This document shows positions 35,034 to 45,277 of a DNA stretch of 64,000 nucleotides, piece by piece. The notes under the pieces are model-generated. The model saw only the letters and a program-made list of their open reading frames with translations, was not told the DNA's origin and searched no databases. Each line of letters starts with the position of its first letter. The stretch's first letter is position 1. Position numbers and translations under genes: made by a program. Source of the stretch: Phycisphaerae bacterium (GTDB lineage Bacteria; Planctomycetota; Phycisphaerae; Phycisphaerales; UBA1924); contig BQMO01000021.1 of assembly GCA_022180725.1 (NCBI GenBank), positions 1 to 64,000 of the forward strand, written 5' to 3'.

Positions 35034-36013
35034 TCGACGTGCGGCGTGATGTTGACGCCCGTGGAGGGCGCATAGAACACGTCGCCGTACTGCTTGAGCA
35101 TGACGGTATTGCCCTGCTCGGCGAACTGCTCGGGGAGAGGCTGGCCGTCGGCGTCGCGCTCGTTGACGAAGAGGTTGTCCCCGTGCGTGCGGGCGCCGTT
35201 GATGTTGAATCCGTAGGTGATGGGCAGGTCGTCGGGGTCGGGGATGGTGGTGAACTCGACGCGCGTGTCGTTGTAGGTGACGTTGCCTTCCCAGGTGTTC
35301 TTGCCGCCGAAGATGAGCAGGCGGTTGCTGGCGGCCCCCGCCGGGCCGGCGACCAATCGCCATGCGCCGGGCGACCCGTCGAAGACCGGCCCGCGGTTGG
35401 CGAGGATGGCCTGGCGGGAGTCGAGGGTGCCCTTCCACATGGCGCCGCGCGGGCCGAAGGGGGGCGTGTGGGCGTAACTGACATGGCCGAAGTACCCGTT
35501 GTCGCGGCGTTGGCCGCCGTTGGTGCCGGTGGTGCCGGTTTCGCCTGGGTAGCCGGTGAAGCCGGGGTCCCAGAGGGCGCCGTCGGGGACGACCGCGGCC
35601 GCGGGGAGTTTGTACTCGTAGGCGGTGTCCTTCACGATGCGGTAGTTGATCTCGGCGGGGCAGATGAGGAGTTCGACCGGGGTGAACTGGTTGTAGACGA
35701 GGATGGAGAAGATGTTGCCGGTGTTGTCCTTCACGAGGGCGGGCTGCCCGCCGTCGTATTGCGGGCTGACGGTCTGGTTGTTCTTGTCGTAGAGGCTGGG
35801 GATGGGGTAGAGGTCGCCGTGCGTGTTCGACCAGAGGTAGAGGCCCTGGGCGATGGAGCGTTGGTTGCTGGCGTCCTTGATCTGGCGGGCGGCCTCGCGG
35901 GCCTTGCCGAGCGAGGGCAACAGCAGGCTGATGAGCAGCGAGATGATGGCGATGACCACCAGGAGTTCGATGAGGGTGAAGGCGGGACGTGTGGGAGAGC
36001 GTCGGGCGGGCAT
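35030..36013 (-). CDS. Prepilin-type N-terminal cleavage/methylation protein
   Basis: A 327-residue protein with a clear prepilin signal: basic N-terminus, PA then [31 protein letters not shown], Glu at +5. The helix continues into [18 protein letters not shown], typical of the DUF1559-like planctomycete families. The mature part contains CPAEINYR and ends with short strands. It is probably processed by the same peptidase as the T2SS pseudopilins and the prepilin at 31.3 kb. It is on the same strand as hrpA, 71 bases after its end, and may be the last gene of the T2SS/hrpA block or have its own promoter. Confidence 0.85.
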   Translation of the reverse strand: MPARRSPTRPAFTLIELLVVIAIISLLISLLLPSLGKAREAARQIKDASNQRSIAQGLYLWSNTHGDLYPIPSLYDKNNQTVSPQYDGGQPALVKDNTGNIFSILVYNQFTPVELLICPAEINYRIVKDTAYEYKLPAAAVVPDGALWDPGFTGYPGETGTTGTNGGQRRDNGYFGHVSYAHTPPFGPRGAMWKGTLDSRQAILANRGPVFDGSPGAWRLVAGPAGAASNRLLIFGGKNTWEGNVTYNDTRVEFTTIPDPDDLPITYGFNINGARTHGDNLFVNERDADGQPLPEQFAEQGNTVMLKQYGDVFYAPSTGVNITPHVD

Positions 36014-36084
36014 GGCGAGTTCCCGGAGGGGACGTGTTCACTGTACCCGAAGATCGCCGCACGGGTTGCAGGGGCTTGGGGCGG

Positions 36085-39000
36085 CTATTGACCGACGATC
36101 CGTTCCCAGGCGTCGTGCAGCCGCTTGACGGACACAGGCACGGCGGTGCCGAGTTCCTGGGCGAAGGTCGAGACGCGGAGTTCCTCGACGAGCCAGCGGT
36201 AGTCGTCGATGACGCGCGGGGCGAGGGCGAGTTCCTTCTGCCGGCGGAGGAGTTCCCGGTAGCCCTTCCAGAGGGGGGCGATTTCGGCGGCTCGCTCGCG
36301 GTCCTTGAGGATACCCGGGCCGGTGAGTTTGCGCAGGCGGGCGTCGATGGCGGCGAGGTAGCGCGGCAGGTGCGCGAGGCGCTTGGGGGGGGTGTGGAGT
36401 AGAAAGTCCGGGGGGACGAGGGCCGAGAGTTGATCGCGGACATCGGCGACGGCGTCGCCCCACGAGGCCGGGAGCGAGCCGGCGAGTTTCGACAGAACAG
36501 GCTGAACCGCGCGCAGGACCGGCTCGGTCTGGGCGGCCAGGTCGCGCACGGCGTCAGGAAGTTTCGCGACGGCCTCGCGTGAGCGGCGGGTGAACTCATC
36601 CTTGGAGCGGGGGAGGGCGCGGTTGCTGCCCAGGGCGCGATCGACGGCGGCCTCGACGAACGCCGCACGAAAGGCCTGCGGGTTGCCCAGCCCTGAGGCC
36701 GAAACCACCAAGCGCTCCACCTCGGGGTGCCGGTGTGTCGCCCGGCGAACTTCGTCGCCCGCGTCGAGCATGAAGAGGCGTCGCAGACCAGCACGGCTGG
36801 CGGTACGGGCGTTTTCCTCGCGCTCGAACAGCCGCAGCGACACGCTCTGACCGGCGTCGACGAGGCCCGGGTACGTTACAAAGGTGGTGCCGAAGCGTTC
36901 GACCTCGACGCGTTCGGGAAGGTCGCCCAGGTCCCACTGGGTCAGGCCGTCGCGGTGGAAGCGATCGGCCCCGCCGCGGACGGTGCCGTCATTCGCGGCC
37001 TTGTGGGTGGCGGCGAGATGGGCGCGGATGGCCGCCAAGTCGCGCCCGCAGGCCAGGGGTTTGCCGGCATCGTCGAGCACCTCGAAGCGCATGCGAAGGT
37101 GATCCGGGAGAGACGCGCGTTCGAGGCAGTCGCGTGGAATCTCGATGTCCGCGGCGGCCTTCACCGCGGCTCGGACGGCCTCGGCGAGCGACCCCTGCGC
37201 GAACGCCGGACCGGTGAGGCGGGGAAGCACGGCGTCGAGGAGCGTGGCGGGCGGGGGGAGCAGGCGTCGCGTCTCCTTCGGCACGCCGCGGAGCATGGCC
37301 TCGACCTTCTCACGCAGGTGCCCGGGCACGAGCCAGGCGAAGCGCTCGGCGGAGAGGGCGCTGAGCGCCTCGGCGGGCACGCGGATGGTCACGCCGTCGG
37401 CGGCGGCGCCCGGCTCCAGGCGGTACTCGAGCGGGAGTCTCGCCGAACCGAGTTCGATCATGTCGGGGAAGTCGTCGAACGTGGGAAGGTTGGCGTCCTG
37501 CTCGGCGGCGTCCTGAAGGGTCATGATCAGCCTGAGACGCTCCACCAGCGTGAGTCGATCATGCCATCGCTCAAAGTCGTGTGTGGTGACGATGCCCGCG
37601 GGAACGCGTGCTTCGTAGAACTCCGCCCGCCGCCACGGGTCGGCCAGAAGGTGCGCGCGACGCGAACGAATCTCCAATCGCTTGAGATCCTCAACGATCC
37701 GCATGTTGCGCTCGAAAAACTCGGCCTTGGTGAGCATGGCGCCCTCGACAAGGGCGCCGCGGATAAAGACCTCGCGGGCGGCGGCGGGGTCGATCGGACC
37801 GAAGTGCACGCGTCGGCGGGCGACGAGTTCCAGCCCGAAGAGCGTGACCTTTTCGAACGCCATGACGCGACCGGCGCGGGCGTCCCAATGCGGGTCGAAG
37901 TGGCTCTTGCTGACAAGGTGGGCGGCGGCGTGCTCGATCCACCCCACCTCGACGGGGCCGACGCTTCGCGCGTAGACGCGGGTGGTACGGACGATCTCCG
38001 CGGCCATGGCCCACGGGGGACCTGCTCGGAACAGAGCGGACCCGGGGAAGATGTGCCACTTGGCGCCGCGCGTCCCGGCGTATTCACCTTGTTCACCCTT
38101 GCGGCCCAGGTTCGCGAGCAGGCCCGGGAGCAAGGCCCGGTGGATCGCGTCCACACGCGCGGCGTAGGCCTTGTCGGGCGTGTCGCTGGGCGGGGGCAGC
38201 GGCGGGCGGTGCGTCGCGTGACGCGGCTCCTCGCGCGCGGGCGGTGGTTGAGGGCGTTCGGCCCGGGCTGTGCGCACCGGCTGGTGTTTCTTCGCCGGGG
38301 TACCGCGTTCCTCCCCCACCACGCTGCCGATGAGTTCGGCCAGTTGACGGTGCGTGTCCTCCCACTCACGCATGCGGACGAAGGAGATGAACGCCTCCTT
38401 GCAGGCGCGGCGGAGTTTGCTTCCCGAAAGGTGCCGGCGGCTGTCCTGCCACCAGTCCCAAAGGCGAAGGAACCCGAGGAAGTCGCTGCGGAGATCGCGG
38501 AAGCGGGCGTGGGCGGCGTCGGCGTCGGCGGCCTTGTCCATCGGGCGTTCGCGCGGGTCCTGCACCGCCAACGCCGCGACAATGACCAGCACGTCGCCCA
38601 GGCAGCATCCCGGCTCGTGCAGCGACGCCAGGAGCATGCGCCCCAGGTGCGGGTCGATCGGCAGGCGGGCCAGGTGCCGCCCAAGGTCGGTGATCGTGCG
38701 ACGGTTCGAGATCGCGCCGAGTTCGAGCAGCGTGTCGTACCCGTCCTTGATCTGCCGCGCGTCGGGCGGGTCGAGGAAGGGAAACTCCTCGACGGCGCCG
38801 AGGTTGAGGGCGGCCATCTGGAGAATGACACTGGCGAGGCTGGTGCGACGGATCTCGGGGTCGGTAAAGGCCGGACGGGCGTCGTAGTCGTCCTTCGCGT
38901 ACAGACGGATGCACACGCCAGGCCCCAGCCGTCCGCAGCGCCCGGCTCGCTGGTCGGCGCTAGCGCGGGAGATGGCCTCGATCTCCAGCCGCTGGAGTTT

Positions 39001-40182
39001 CGTGCGCGGGGAGTAGCGGCTGAGTCGCGCCACGCCCGTATCCACGACGTAGCGAATGCCGGGCACGGTGAGGCTCGTCTCGGCGACGTTGGTGGCGAGC
39101 ACGACGCGGCGGCCCTGGTGAGGCTTGAAGACGCGCATCTGCTCGTCGGCGGAGAGGCGTGCGTAGAGCGGGACGACCTCGGGGTGCTCGCCCCCGGGGG
39201 TGCGGTGCTTCTCGAGAGATTCCGCCGTTTCGCGGATTTCGCGTTCGCCGGAGAGGAACACGAGCACGTCGCCCGGGCCGTAACTGCACGCCTCGTCGAT
39301 GGCGTGGACGATCGCGCGCTGGGTTTCCTCGTCGCGCTCGTCCAGGCCTTGCTCGTGCGGCGGGCGGTACTCGATCTCCACGGGGTACGTGCGCCCCGAG
39401 ACACGCAGGATGGGCGCGTCCACGCCGTCGGCGGCGAAGTGCCGGGCGAAGCGTTCGGGGTCGATCGTGGCGGAGGTGATGACCACCTTCAGGTCAGGGC
39501 GACGGGGAAGGAGCTTGCGGAGATAGCCGAGAAGGAAGTCGATGTTGAGGCTGCGTTCGTGGGCCTCGTCGATGATGACGGCGTCGTAGGCGAGCAGGTC
39601 GCGGTCGCCGGCGGTTTCGGCGAGGAGGACGCCGTCGGTCATCACCTTCACGCAGGTGTTCGGGCCGGTATGGTCCCCGAAGCGGACTTTGTAGCCGACC
39701 ACGTCGCCGAGCGGTTGACCGAGCTCTTCGGCGAGGCGTGTGGCGACGCTGCGGGCGGCGATCCGGCGTGGCTGGGTGTGCCCGATCATGCCGCCGAACC
39801 CGTACCCGAGTTCGAGGAGGATCTTCGGGAGTTGCGTGGTCTTGCCCGAGCCGGTCTCGCCGCAGACGACGACGACCGGGTGTTCGCGGATGGCCCGGGC
39901 GATATCCTCGCGTCTGGCTGAAACGGGGAGGCCGTCGGGGTAGGTCACGCGGGCAAGGCGCCCCCGGCGGGCCTCGATGCGATTGAGGGCCTGGTTGATC
40001 TCGACGATCAGTCGCGCCACGTCGGCACGGGCATCCTTGCCCATGTGCACGGCGTCGCGGAGGGCAGCCCAACGGCGCGCGAAGGCGCGGCGCTCGCGCG
40101 GGCCGCACAGTTCGATCCGGGTGCTGATGGGTTCCGCCTTGGCGTGCACAGGGGCGAAAGGGTACGTCGGCTGCCTCGTCAA
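36085..40182 (-). CDS. hrpA: DEAH-box ATP-dependent RNA helicase HrpA
   Basis: Large SF2 helicase; HrpA-type proteins unwind RNA or resolve stalled ribosomes, and some members are involved in mRNA processing. About 1365 residues. Walker A GETGSGKTT is near residue 108, the DEAH box is in VIIDEAHERS near 200, SATI and the motif VI QRAGRCGR are present. A winged-helix, ratchet and OB-type region follows, and a DUF3418-like C-terminal region is consistent with HrpA length. The start is uncertain. TTG 40182 overlaps the stop of the upstream lipoprotein gene as TTGA, which suggests translational coupling; an ATG at 40281 would add a basic 33-residue extension inside that gene. It ends the T2SS gene block. 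Confidence 0.87.
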   Translation of the reverse strand: MTRQPTYPFAPVHAKAEPISTRIELCGPRERRAFARRWAALRDAVHMGKDARADVARLIVEINQALNRIEARRGRLARVTYPDGLPVSARREDIARAIREHPVVVVCGETGSGKTTQLPKILLELGYGFGGMIGHTQPRRIAARSVATRLAEELGQPLGDVVGYKVRFGDHTGPNTCVKVMTDGVLLAETAGDRDLLAYDAVIIDEAHERSLNIDFLLGYLRKLLPRRPDLKVVITSATIDPERFARHFAADGVDAPILRVSGRTYPVEIEYRPPHEQGLDERDEETQRAIVHAIDEACSYGPGDVLVFLSGEREIRETAESLEKHRTPGGEHPEVVPLYARLSADEQMRVFKPHQGRRVVLATNVAETSLTVPGIRYVVDTGVARLSRYSPRTKLQRLEIEAISRASADQRAGRCGRLGPGVCIRLYAKDDYDARPAFTDPEIRRTSLASVILQMAALNLGAVEEFPFLDPPDARQIKDGYDTLLELGAISNRRTITDLGRHLARLPIDPHLGRMLLASLHEPGCCLGDVLVIVAALAVQDPRERPMDKAADADAAHARFRDLRSDFLGFLRLWDWWQDSRRHLSGSKLRRACKEAFISFVRMREWEDTHRQLAELIGSVVGEERGTPAKKHQPVRTARAERPQPPPAREEPRHATHRPPLPPPSDTPDKAYAARVDAIHRALLPGLLANLGRKGEQGEYAGTRGAKWHIFPGSALFRAGPPWAMAAEIVRTTRVYARSVGPVEVGWIEHAAAHLVSKSHFDPHWDARAGRVMAFEKVTLFGLELVARRRVHFGPIDPAAAREVFIRGALVEGAMLTKAEFFERNMRIVEDLKRLEIRSRRAHLLADPWRRAEFYEARVPAGIVTTHDFERWHDRLTLVERLRLIMTLQDAAEQDANLPTFDDFPDMIELGSARLPLEYRLEPGAAADGVTIRVPAEALSALSAERFAWLVPGHLREKVEAMLRGVPKETRRLLPPPATLLDAVLPRLTGPAFAQGSLAEAVRAAVKAAADIEIPRDCLERASLPDHLRMRFEVLDDAGKPLACGRDLAAIRAHLAATHKAANDGTVRGGADRFHRDGLTQWDLGDLPERVEVERFGTTFVTYPGLVDAGQSVSLRLFEREENARTASRAGLRRLFMLDAGDEVRRATHRHPEVERLVVSASGLGNPQAFRAAFVEAAVDRALGSNRALPRSKDEFTRRSREAVAKLPDAVRDLAAQTEPVLRAVQPVLSKLAGSLPASWGDAVADVRDQLSALVPPDFLLHTPPKRLAHLPRYLAAIDARLRKLTGPGILKDRERAAEIAPLWKGYRELLRRQKELALAPRVIDDYRWLVEELRVSTFAQELGTAVPVSVKRLHDAWERIVGQ

Positions 40183-41459
40183 CCCCCGCCCGACTCGCCC
40201 ACGACGACGCGCACGAGTTCGAGCCGATCGGCCTGCCCGCGCACGGGGCCGACCAGCAGCAGCGACGGTGGATTCGTCCACGCCGCACGAGGCACGTAGG
40301 CCCCTGTAAGGACGGGAGGCGCAGCACCTGCGGCATCGCCCGTGCCGATCTTGGGGACGTACACGAGCGCTTCGTTGGTGGTGCAGAAGAAACCCGGACT
40401 GCGCGGGTCTGGGGAGGGGATCACGGCGACGGTCTTGGACGCCAGCGGCTCAAACATCCCCGTGCCGAGGTTGAAGACGGCCATTCGGCCGTGCCGCGGG
40501 CTGAGGCACGCCAGCGGGGCCGGCGCGCCGCCCCCCACCGCGGTGGTCGCGGTCATCGCGATTTGATGCGCCAGCAGCGGATCGTTCGTTCCGGCCAGGG
40601 TTCGCGTGAGAATCACGGCGTCAAGTCGGTTGTCGGCGAGGCGGATGGCTTCGAGGTCGGTGCCCGCGGCATGGGTTCGCAGGGCAAAGAGCACGCCGGG
40701 CTCGCCGCTCACCATGGGGTACCAGTACGATCCCTCACCCGCATCGCGTACCGAGGGCGGCTGGCCGGATTCGCGTTGGAAGATCAATGCGGCCTGCTTA
40801 CCACCGATGGGCCGGCGCGTCCACGCGACACCCCCACCGGGGACAAGGATGGCATGGGCGTTGACGGCGGCGTCCTGGACGATCCACTCGACCTTGCCGG
40901 AATGCCAACCGACCTTCCCGATCCAACGGGCGCCGTCGCGTTGGGGGGATTCGACGAGGAAGCCGTCGGTGTCGGCGGCCCGACCGAGCATGAGGCCCCA
41001 GGCGGAGAGTTCGACACTGGAGACCAGCCGGGCGTTCGCGCCGGAGACGTCGAAGACACGGAGCGTGGTGCGGGTGGAGGGTTCCTGTCCGTCCTCGGCG
41101 AGGATGGTGGGCCAGGCCGGGGCCTCGCCGCTCTGCACGGCGAGGAACTTACCGTCGGGCGAGGCGAGGGGAAGGGTCTGCCCGTCGTAGAGGACGTTCC
41201 CGAGAGGAAAGAGGGTGAGGCGGATGGCGGCGCTGGACGAGACGGTGGCGGCCGGCCGAGCGACGGGGCCGCTGGGGAGCGTCGGCGCGGCCCGGTCGGC
41301 GGTCGCGGGCCGCGTCGAATCGGGCTTGACGCGAATCCCGCGGGTAGGCGTGTCGGATTGTGTGACGCACGAGGCAAGCAGCAATGCGACGGCGGCGAGG
41401 GCCATGCCGCCGCATGGCCGATGCCGGAGAATGAGCGTGGTGTGAGATCGACACCGCAT
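40179..41459 (-). CDS. Lipoprotein of unknown function in T2SS operon
   Basis: A 426-residue lipoprotein with a lipobox LLLASC (cysteine at residue 31), then a threonine/proline-rich linker. A beta-rich domain follows with WD- or Kelch-like sequence (GKFLAVQSGEAPAW, LRVFDVSGANARLV, GKVGWHSGKVEWIV), so a propeller is possible. It lies 7 bases after gspD and overlaps hrpA by 4 bases. A periplasmic or outer-membrane partner of the secretin, such as a pilotin-like factor, is one possibility, but there is no direct motif for that. It may instead be an accessory with no link to secretion. Confidence 0.6.
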   Translation of the reverse strand: MRCRSHTTLILRHRPCGGMALAAVALLLASCVTQSDTPTRGIRVKPDSTRPATADRAAPTLPSGPVARPAATVSSSAAIRLTLFPLGNVLYDGQTLPLASPDGKFLAVQSGEAPAWPTILAEDGQEPSTRTTLRVFDVSGANARLVSSVELSAWGLMLGRAADTDGFLVESPQRDGARWIGKVGWHSGKVEWIVQDAAVNAHAILVPGGGVAWTRRPIGGKQAALIFQRESGQPPSVRDAGEGSYWYPMVSGEPGVLFALRTHAAGTDLEAIRLADNRLDAVILTRTLAGTNDPLLAHQIAMTATTAVGGGAPAPLACLSPRHGRMAVFNLGTGMFEPLASKTVAVIPSPDPRSPGFFCTTNEALVYVPKIGTGDAAGAAPPVLTGAYVPRAAWTNPPSLLLVGPVRGQADRLELVRVVVGESGGG

Positions 41460-41466
41460 GGTGGCC

Positions 41467-43941
41467 TCAGTTCGGCGTGGTCGAGGGAGGTGCCGGAGGC
41501 GGTGTGACGGGGAGGGTTTGTCCCTCCGCGCCGAGGTCGCTGCGGAGTTTCTCCAGCCGCTCGCGGTACGGCGCGTTGAGCGGGTCCATCGCGTCGCTCG
41601 ACGTGTTGTTCACGACGATCGGCGTGATGAACACGAGCAGTTCGGTCGTGATGGTGCTCTTGTCGCGGCTGCGGAAGAGCCACCCCAGGATCGGGATGTC
41701 GCCGACCACGGGCACTTTGCGGAGAATGTTGGACTCCTGCTTGCGAAGGATGCCCGAGATGACGATGGTCTGGCGGTCCTTGATGATGAGTTGGGTGGTG
41801 GTCTGGCGGCGGTCGAAGATGAACCCGCCGTTGCCCGACTGGCCGGGAGCGATGGACGAGAGTTGCAGGTTGACGCGCAAGTCCACGTCACCCTGGACGG
41901 TGATGCGCGGGCGGGCGCGGAGCTGGATGCCCACGGCCCGGTAGTCGAATGTCTGCGTGACGGCGCCGGTATCGGCGGTCTGCGAACTGGTGGGCACGAG
42001 CACGTCCTGCCCGTCGAAGAACTCGGCCTCCTGGTTGTCGCTGGTGAAGACCTTCGGCTCGCTGAGAATCGACACCGCCTGCTTCTCGGAGAGCGCCTGG
42101 AGAAGCAGGTTCAGATTCACGTTCGAGTTGAGAACCGACGTATCGAACAGGCTGGTCGCGAAGTTGTTGCGCGTGCCCGTGGCGCTGTTCCCGATCGAGA
42201 TGGAGTTGTCCGCGTTCGTGGGATTGAGTTGCGAACTCGACCAGCGCAGGCCCAGTTGGAGGGCGTCGTCGGCGGAGACCTCGACGACTATCGCCGAGAT
42301 CATGACCTGCCGCCCGGGCTTGTCGAGCATCTCGATGAGCGTGATGATCGACTCGCGATACTCCGGCGGGGCCGTCACCATGAGCGCGTTCTGCCGCCAC
42401 ACGGGGACGATGCGGAGCGTGCCGATGAGGTTGGAACTCGGGCGGCGGTCGGTGGGCGTGCGCGAGCGCTGCCACCAGAAACTGACGTTCTCCGGCGAGG
42501 TGCCGTCCTCTCCCGTGGCGGTCGAGGTCGTCGATGTGGATGATGAGGACGAGAAGGGGCTGATGTTGGAAGACGTGCCCGAGAGGCCCGATTCGCTTCG
42601 ACGGATCTGGGCGAGCGTGCCGTCCTGCGCGAGCAGGGCGTTGAGTTGCTCGGCGAGGTCCTCGGCCGAGGCGTGCTTGAGTTCGACGATGGCGGGCAGG
42701 CCGGCGGTCTGCGGCTGGTCGAGTTCGGCGATGATCTTGTCGATGACGGCGAGGTTGTCGGCGGACTTGCTGACGACGACAAGGCGTCCCTGATCAGGCA
42801 TGGCCTGGAAGGAGAACTGCCCGGCGAGGCGGCCGACGCCCTGGGTGGAACTGGTGCCCAGCGAACCGCCTCCCTGCTGTCCGCCGCCCTGCTGCCCGCC
42901 GCCGCCCGTGCCGCCTGTGCGTGTGGTCGGCCGGCCGAACAGCCCTTCGAGCAGGTCGCGCACCTTCACGGGGTCGCTGTTCTTCAGGTCGTAGGTCTTG
43001 GGAATGACCTGCTCTTCGCTGAGGGGCTTGTCCCAGTGGTTGGTGATCTGCTGGCGGATCTGCGCCAGCACGGCGGGGTCGGCGACTACCGTGACGGAGT
43101 TCTGTTGCGAGTTCGCCGTCACGCGGACTTCGTCGGTGCTGGCGGTCGTGGCGCCGCCATCGCCCCCCTGACCCGGAAACCGGAAGACCGGCTGATTCTG
43201 GTTCTGGTTGTTCTGGTTACGATTGCGGGACGTCGATTGGCCGAAGAGTTCGTTGATGTTGGTCTTGATGGCCTCGGCGTCGGCGTAGCGCAGCGGGAAC
43301 GTCTCGCTCTGGAGCGCCGCCGCGCTGGGGCGGTCGAGCGACACCACCAGCCGCTCGACGCGCTGGATGAGCGCGATAGGAGCCATGACGGCGACCTGGT
43401 TCGACTCTTCGTCCACGATGGGCTTGGAGGTATCGGGGACGACCCCCTTGATGATGTCGCCCATGGCCTTGGCGGTGGAGTGCTTGAGCGCGAAAACCTT
43501 CTGCACCAGCGTGCCCAGGTCCTTGCGGTCGAGGGAGGAGGCGTCCGGCCCCATCACGGGCACGTCCTGACGGTTGACCTCGGCGATGTCGCGGAGCGTA
43601 ATGGTCGACTCCCCCTCGACCACCGCCACGCCATTCTGGGCCAGGGCGAGGAAGACCAGGTCGAGCGCCTGCTCGCGCGGGATGGGCTGATCATTGAGCA
43701 CGGTGACCTTCCGGGTCATCACGTCCTGCTGCGGGATGACGACCTTCCCCGTGGCCTGCACGATGAAGTCGATCAGCCGCTCGACGGTGACCTGCTTGAA
43801 GGCCAGCACGGTCGGTTCGCCGGTGAGCGGACGTCGTCCGGTGGGCGGCCCGCTCGAGGGCTGCAGCGCACTCGCCACGCCCGCGATGGCCACGAGCGTT
43901 GCCACGGTTACCCATCCACGTCGCCGCTTGGTCGTGCTCAT
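41467..43941 (-). CDS. gspD: Type II secretion secretin
   Basis: Outer-membrane channel of the T2SS. The 824-residue protein has a signal peptide (about residues 1-26). N0/N1-like domains follow (VTVERLIDFIVQATGKVV, FALKHSTAKAMGDIIKG), then further N-domains and the secretin core. The core is marked by SEPKVFTSDNQEAEF and VPVVGDIPILGWLFR, the latter being the strong secretin signature. Low-complexity loops (RNRNQNNQNQNQ near 235, GGGQQGGGQQGGG near 355, and a serine-rich loop near 475) interrupt the periplasmic part. GspD was chosen over PilQ from the surrounding pseudopilin set. The start overlaps the gspC-like stop by 4 bases. Confidence 0.94.
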   Translation of the reverse strand: MSTTKRRRGWVTVATLVAIAGVASALQPSSGPPTGRRPLTGEPTVLAFKQVTVERLIDFIVQATGKVVIPQQDVMTRKVTVLNDQPIPREQALDLVFLALAQNGVAVVEGESTITLRDIAEVNRQDVPVMGPDASSLDRKDLGTLVQKVFALKHSTAKAMGDIIKGVVPDTSKPIVDEESNQVAVMAPIALIQRVERLVVSLDRPSAAALQSETFPLRYADAEAIKTNINELFGQSTSRNRNQNNQNQNQPVFRFPGQGGDGGATTASTDEVRVTANSQQNSVTVVADPAVLAQIRQQITNHWDKPLSEEQVIPKTYDLKNSDPVKVRDLLEGLFGRPTTRTGGTGGGGQQGGGQQGGGSLGTSSTQGVGRLAGQFSFQAMPDQGRLVVVSKSADNLAVIDKIIAELDQPQTAGLPAIVELKHASAEDLAEQLNALLAQDGTLAQIRRSESGLSGTSSNISPFSSSSSTSTTSTATGEDGTSPENVSFWWQRSRTPTDRRPSSNLIGTLRIVPVWRQNALMVTAPPEYRESIITLIEMLDKPGRQVMISAIVVEVSADDALQLGLRWSSSQLNPTNADNSISIGNSATGTRNNFATSLFDTSVLNSNVNLNLLLQALSEKQAVSILSEPKVFTSDNQEAEFFDGQDVLVPTSSQTADTGAVTQTFDYRAVGIQLRARPRITVQGDVDLRVNLQLSSIAPGQSGNGGFIFDRRQTTTQLIIKDRQTIVISGILRKQESNILRKVPVVGDIPILGWLFRSRDKSTITTELLVFITPIVVNNTSSDAMDPLNAPYRERLEKLRSDLGAEGQTLPVTPPPAPPSTTPN

Positions 43942-44669
43942 TCCTGATTCCTGTTCGGTGTGCCCGGCGTGGCCGCCGGCGGGTTTCTTGATTCGGTTGG
44001 TTCACGGGGCGATGGTGTCCCGCTCGGCGGAACCGGCTGTTCCGTCGCCGCGGGCGTGCCTTCCGAAGGCGTCCCCGCGGATGGTTCGGGGGGCGTGTCC
44101 GAACTGCCGGGACTGGAAGGCGGCGGCTCGCTCCCGTGCATGTCCTTGAACACCACGTTGCCCCGCTCGAAGAAACTCACGGGAAACTCGACGCCCCGCC
44201 AGGCGATCGTCGCGCTCCACGGGGGCTGCATGGCGACCACGCGCACGTCGCCGTCGCTGTCGCCGCCAACCTTGAGCCGCTTCCCGTCGGCGAACCACAC
44301 TTCGTCGAAGACCATGGCGACGATGGAAGGCCCGCCATAACTCCGAGGTCGCGTGTCCTCCGGCGTCGGGTTCTCGACCGCGACCGGCGGGGCCGCGCTC
44401 ACCGCTTTGGGGTTGTAAAACAAACTCCGGCCCTTGGTCTGCGCGGCATAAACCTCGAAGGCCGCCTTGCGCTTGGTGGTGTTCTCGGCGGCGGCCTTGA
44501 TGGGCGGAATCGTCGGCCTGGGGCCGTACAACGCGACACCGAGGTCCCACAGCGGCGCCAGCAGCAACACCAGGGCCAACGCAGCGCACGCCAGCGCCAC
44601 CTTGCCGACGCCGGGCAAGGACGCCAGCGACGACTTGATCTCGTTCCAGGCCGCGGGACGTTCGCTCAT
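43938..44669 (-). CDS. GspC-like inner-membrane bridge protein
   Basis: A 243-residue protein with a cytoplasmic start, one membrane helix (about residues 25-48) and a periplasmic HR-like domain (GGPSIVAMVFDEVWFADGKRLKVGG, RVVAMQPPWSATIAWRGVE). A proline/serine/threonine-rich tail of about 65 residues closes it. In GspC the HR domain binds the secretin N0 domain; a PDZ or coiled-coil domain, present in proteobacterial GspC, is absent. A PilP-like role is also possible. Its start ATG overlaps the gspM stop (ATGA), and its stop overlaps the gspD start. Confidence 0.65.
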   Translation of the reverse strand: MSERPAAWNEIKSSLASLPGVGKVALACAALALVLLLAPLWDLGVALYGPRPTIPPIKAAAENTTKRKAAFEVYAAQTKGRSLFYNPKAVSAAPPVAVENPTPEDTRPRSYGGPSIVAMVFDEVWFADGKRLKVGGDSDGDVRVVAMQPPWSATIAWRGVEFPVSFFERGNVVFKDMHGSEPPPSSPGSSDTPPEPSAGTPSEGTPAATEQPVPPSGTPSPREPTESRNPPAATPGTPNRNQE

Positions 44670-45277
44670 CGCGGCTTCTCCTTCTTTACGCGCACCCACG
44701 TCTCGACGGTGATCGACGCGTTGACGGCGCGTTGAGGCTGACCTCGCACCTCCACCTGCCGCACCTGGACATTCGAGATCGTGGTGACCAAGGGGCTTTG
44801 CTCGAGGTCCGCCAGAACATCAACCAGCCGCTCCGGGTCCACCTGGAACTCGAGCACCTTGGTGATGCGGTCGATCCGTTCGTTGTTCGCGGCGGCCTTC
44901 TTCACCAGCGGGCTGCTGCCCGTGAGCGGGACCGTCCGCGTCGTGATTGTTTCGCCGGCGATGCCGTGCTTCTTCAGAATGTCGCTCACAACCTTGTCAA
45001 AGGCGAGCGGTCTGGCGACCGAATCGCCCGGCGCTTCGACCCCCCCGAACTGCGCCACGCCCAGCAAGGCGACGTCACCCGAACGCTTGATCAGATCGCG
45101 GGCGCCCTCGTACCGCTCCAGATCCGCCAGATTCACGTCGCCCAGGTTGCGGTACTTGTTGTAGCGATCGAGCATCGGCTCGATCACGCCGAAGTACGCC
45201 ACCACCCCGACGACGAGCCACACCAGCCACCGCATCGGCCTGGCCAACCCCCGGTACCACGACAGCACGCCGGCCAT
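44666..45277 (-). CDS. GspM/PilO-like inner-membrane protein
   Basis: A 203-residue single-pass protein: basic N-terminus, one helix (about residues 14-33), then a periplasmic coiled coil and ferredoxin-like fold, with YNKYRNLGDVNLADLERY and FQVDPERLVDVLADLEQSP typical of the PilO/GspM region. It should pair with the GspL-like protein from the preceding gene to form the inner-membrane platform. The name rests on layout and gene order because sequence conservation in this family is low. Translation is likely coupled to both neighbours. Confidence 0.78.
   Translation of the reverse strand: MAGVLSWYRGLARPMRWLVWLVVGVVAYFGVIEPMLDRYNKYRNLGDVNLADLERYEGARDLIKRSGDVALLGVAQFGGVEAPGDSVARPLAFDKVVSDILKKHGIAGETITTRTVPLTGSSPLVKKAAANNERIDRITKVLEFQVDPERLVDVLADLEQSPLVTTISNVQVRQVEVRGQPQRAVNASITVETWVRVKKEKPR

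Noticed and set aside
36727..39921. A 1064-codon open frame antisense to hrpA
   Set aside because: It runs fully opposite a well-supported helicase gene, has no start site or domain, and is the usual result of high third-position GC.
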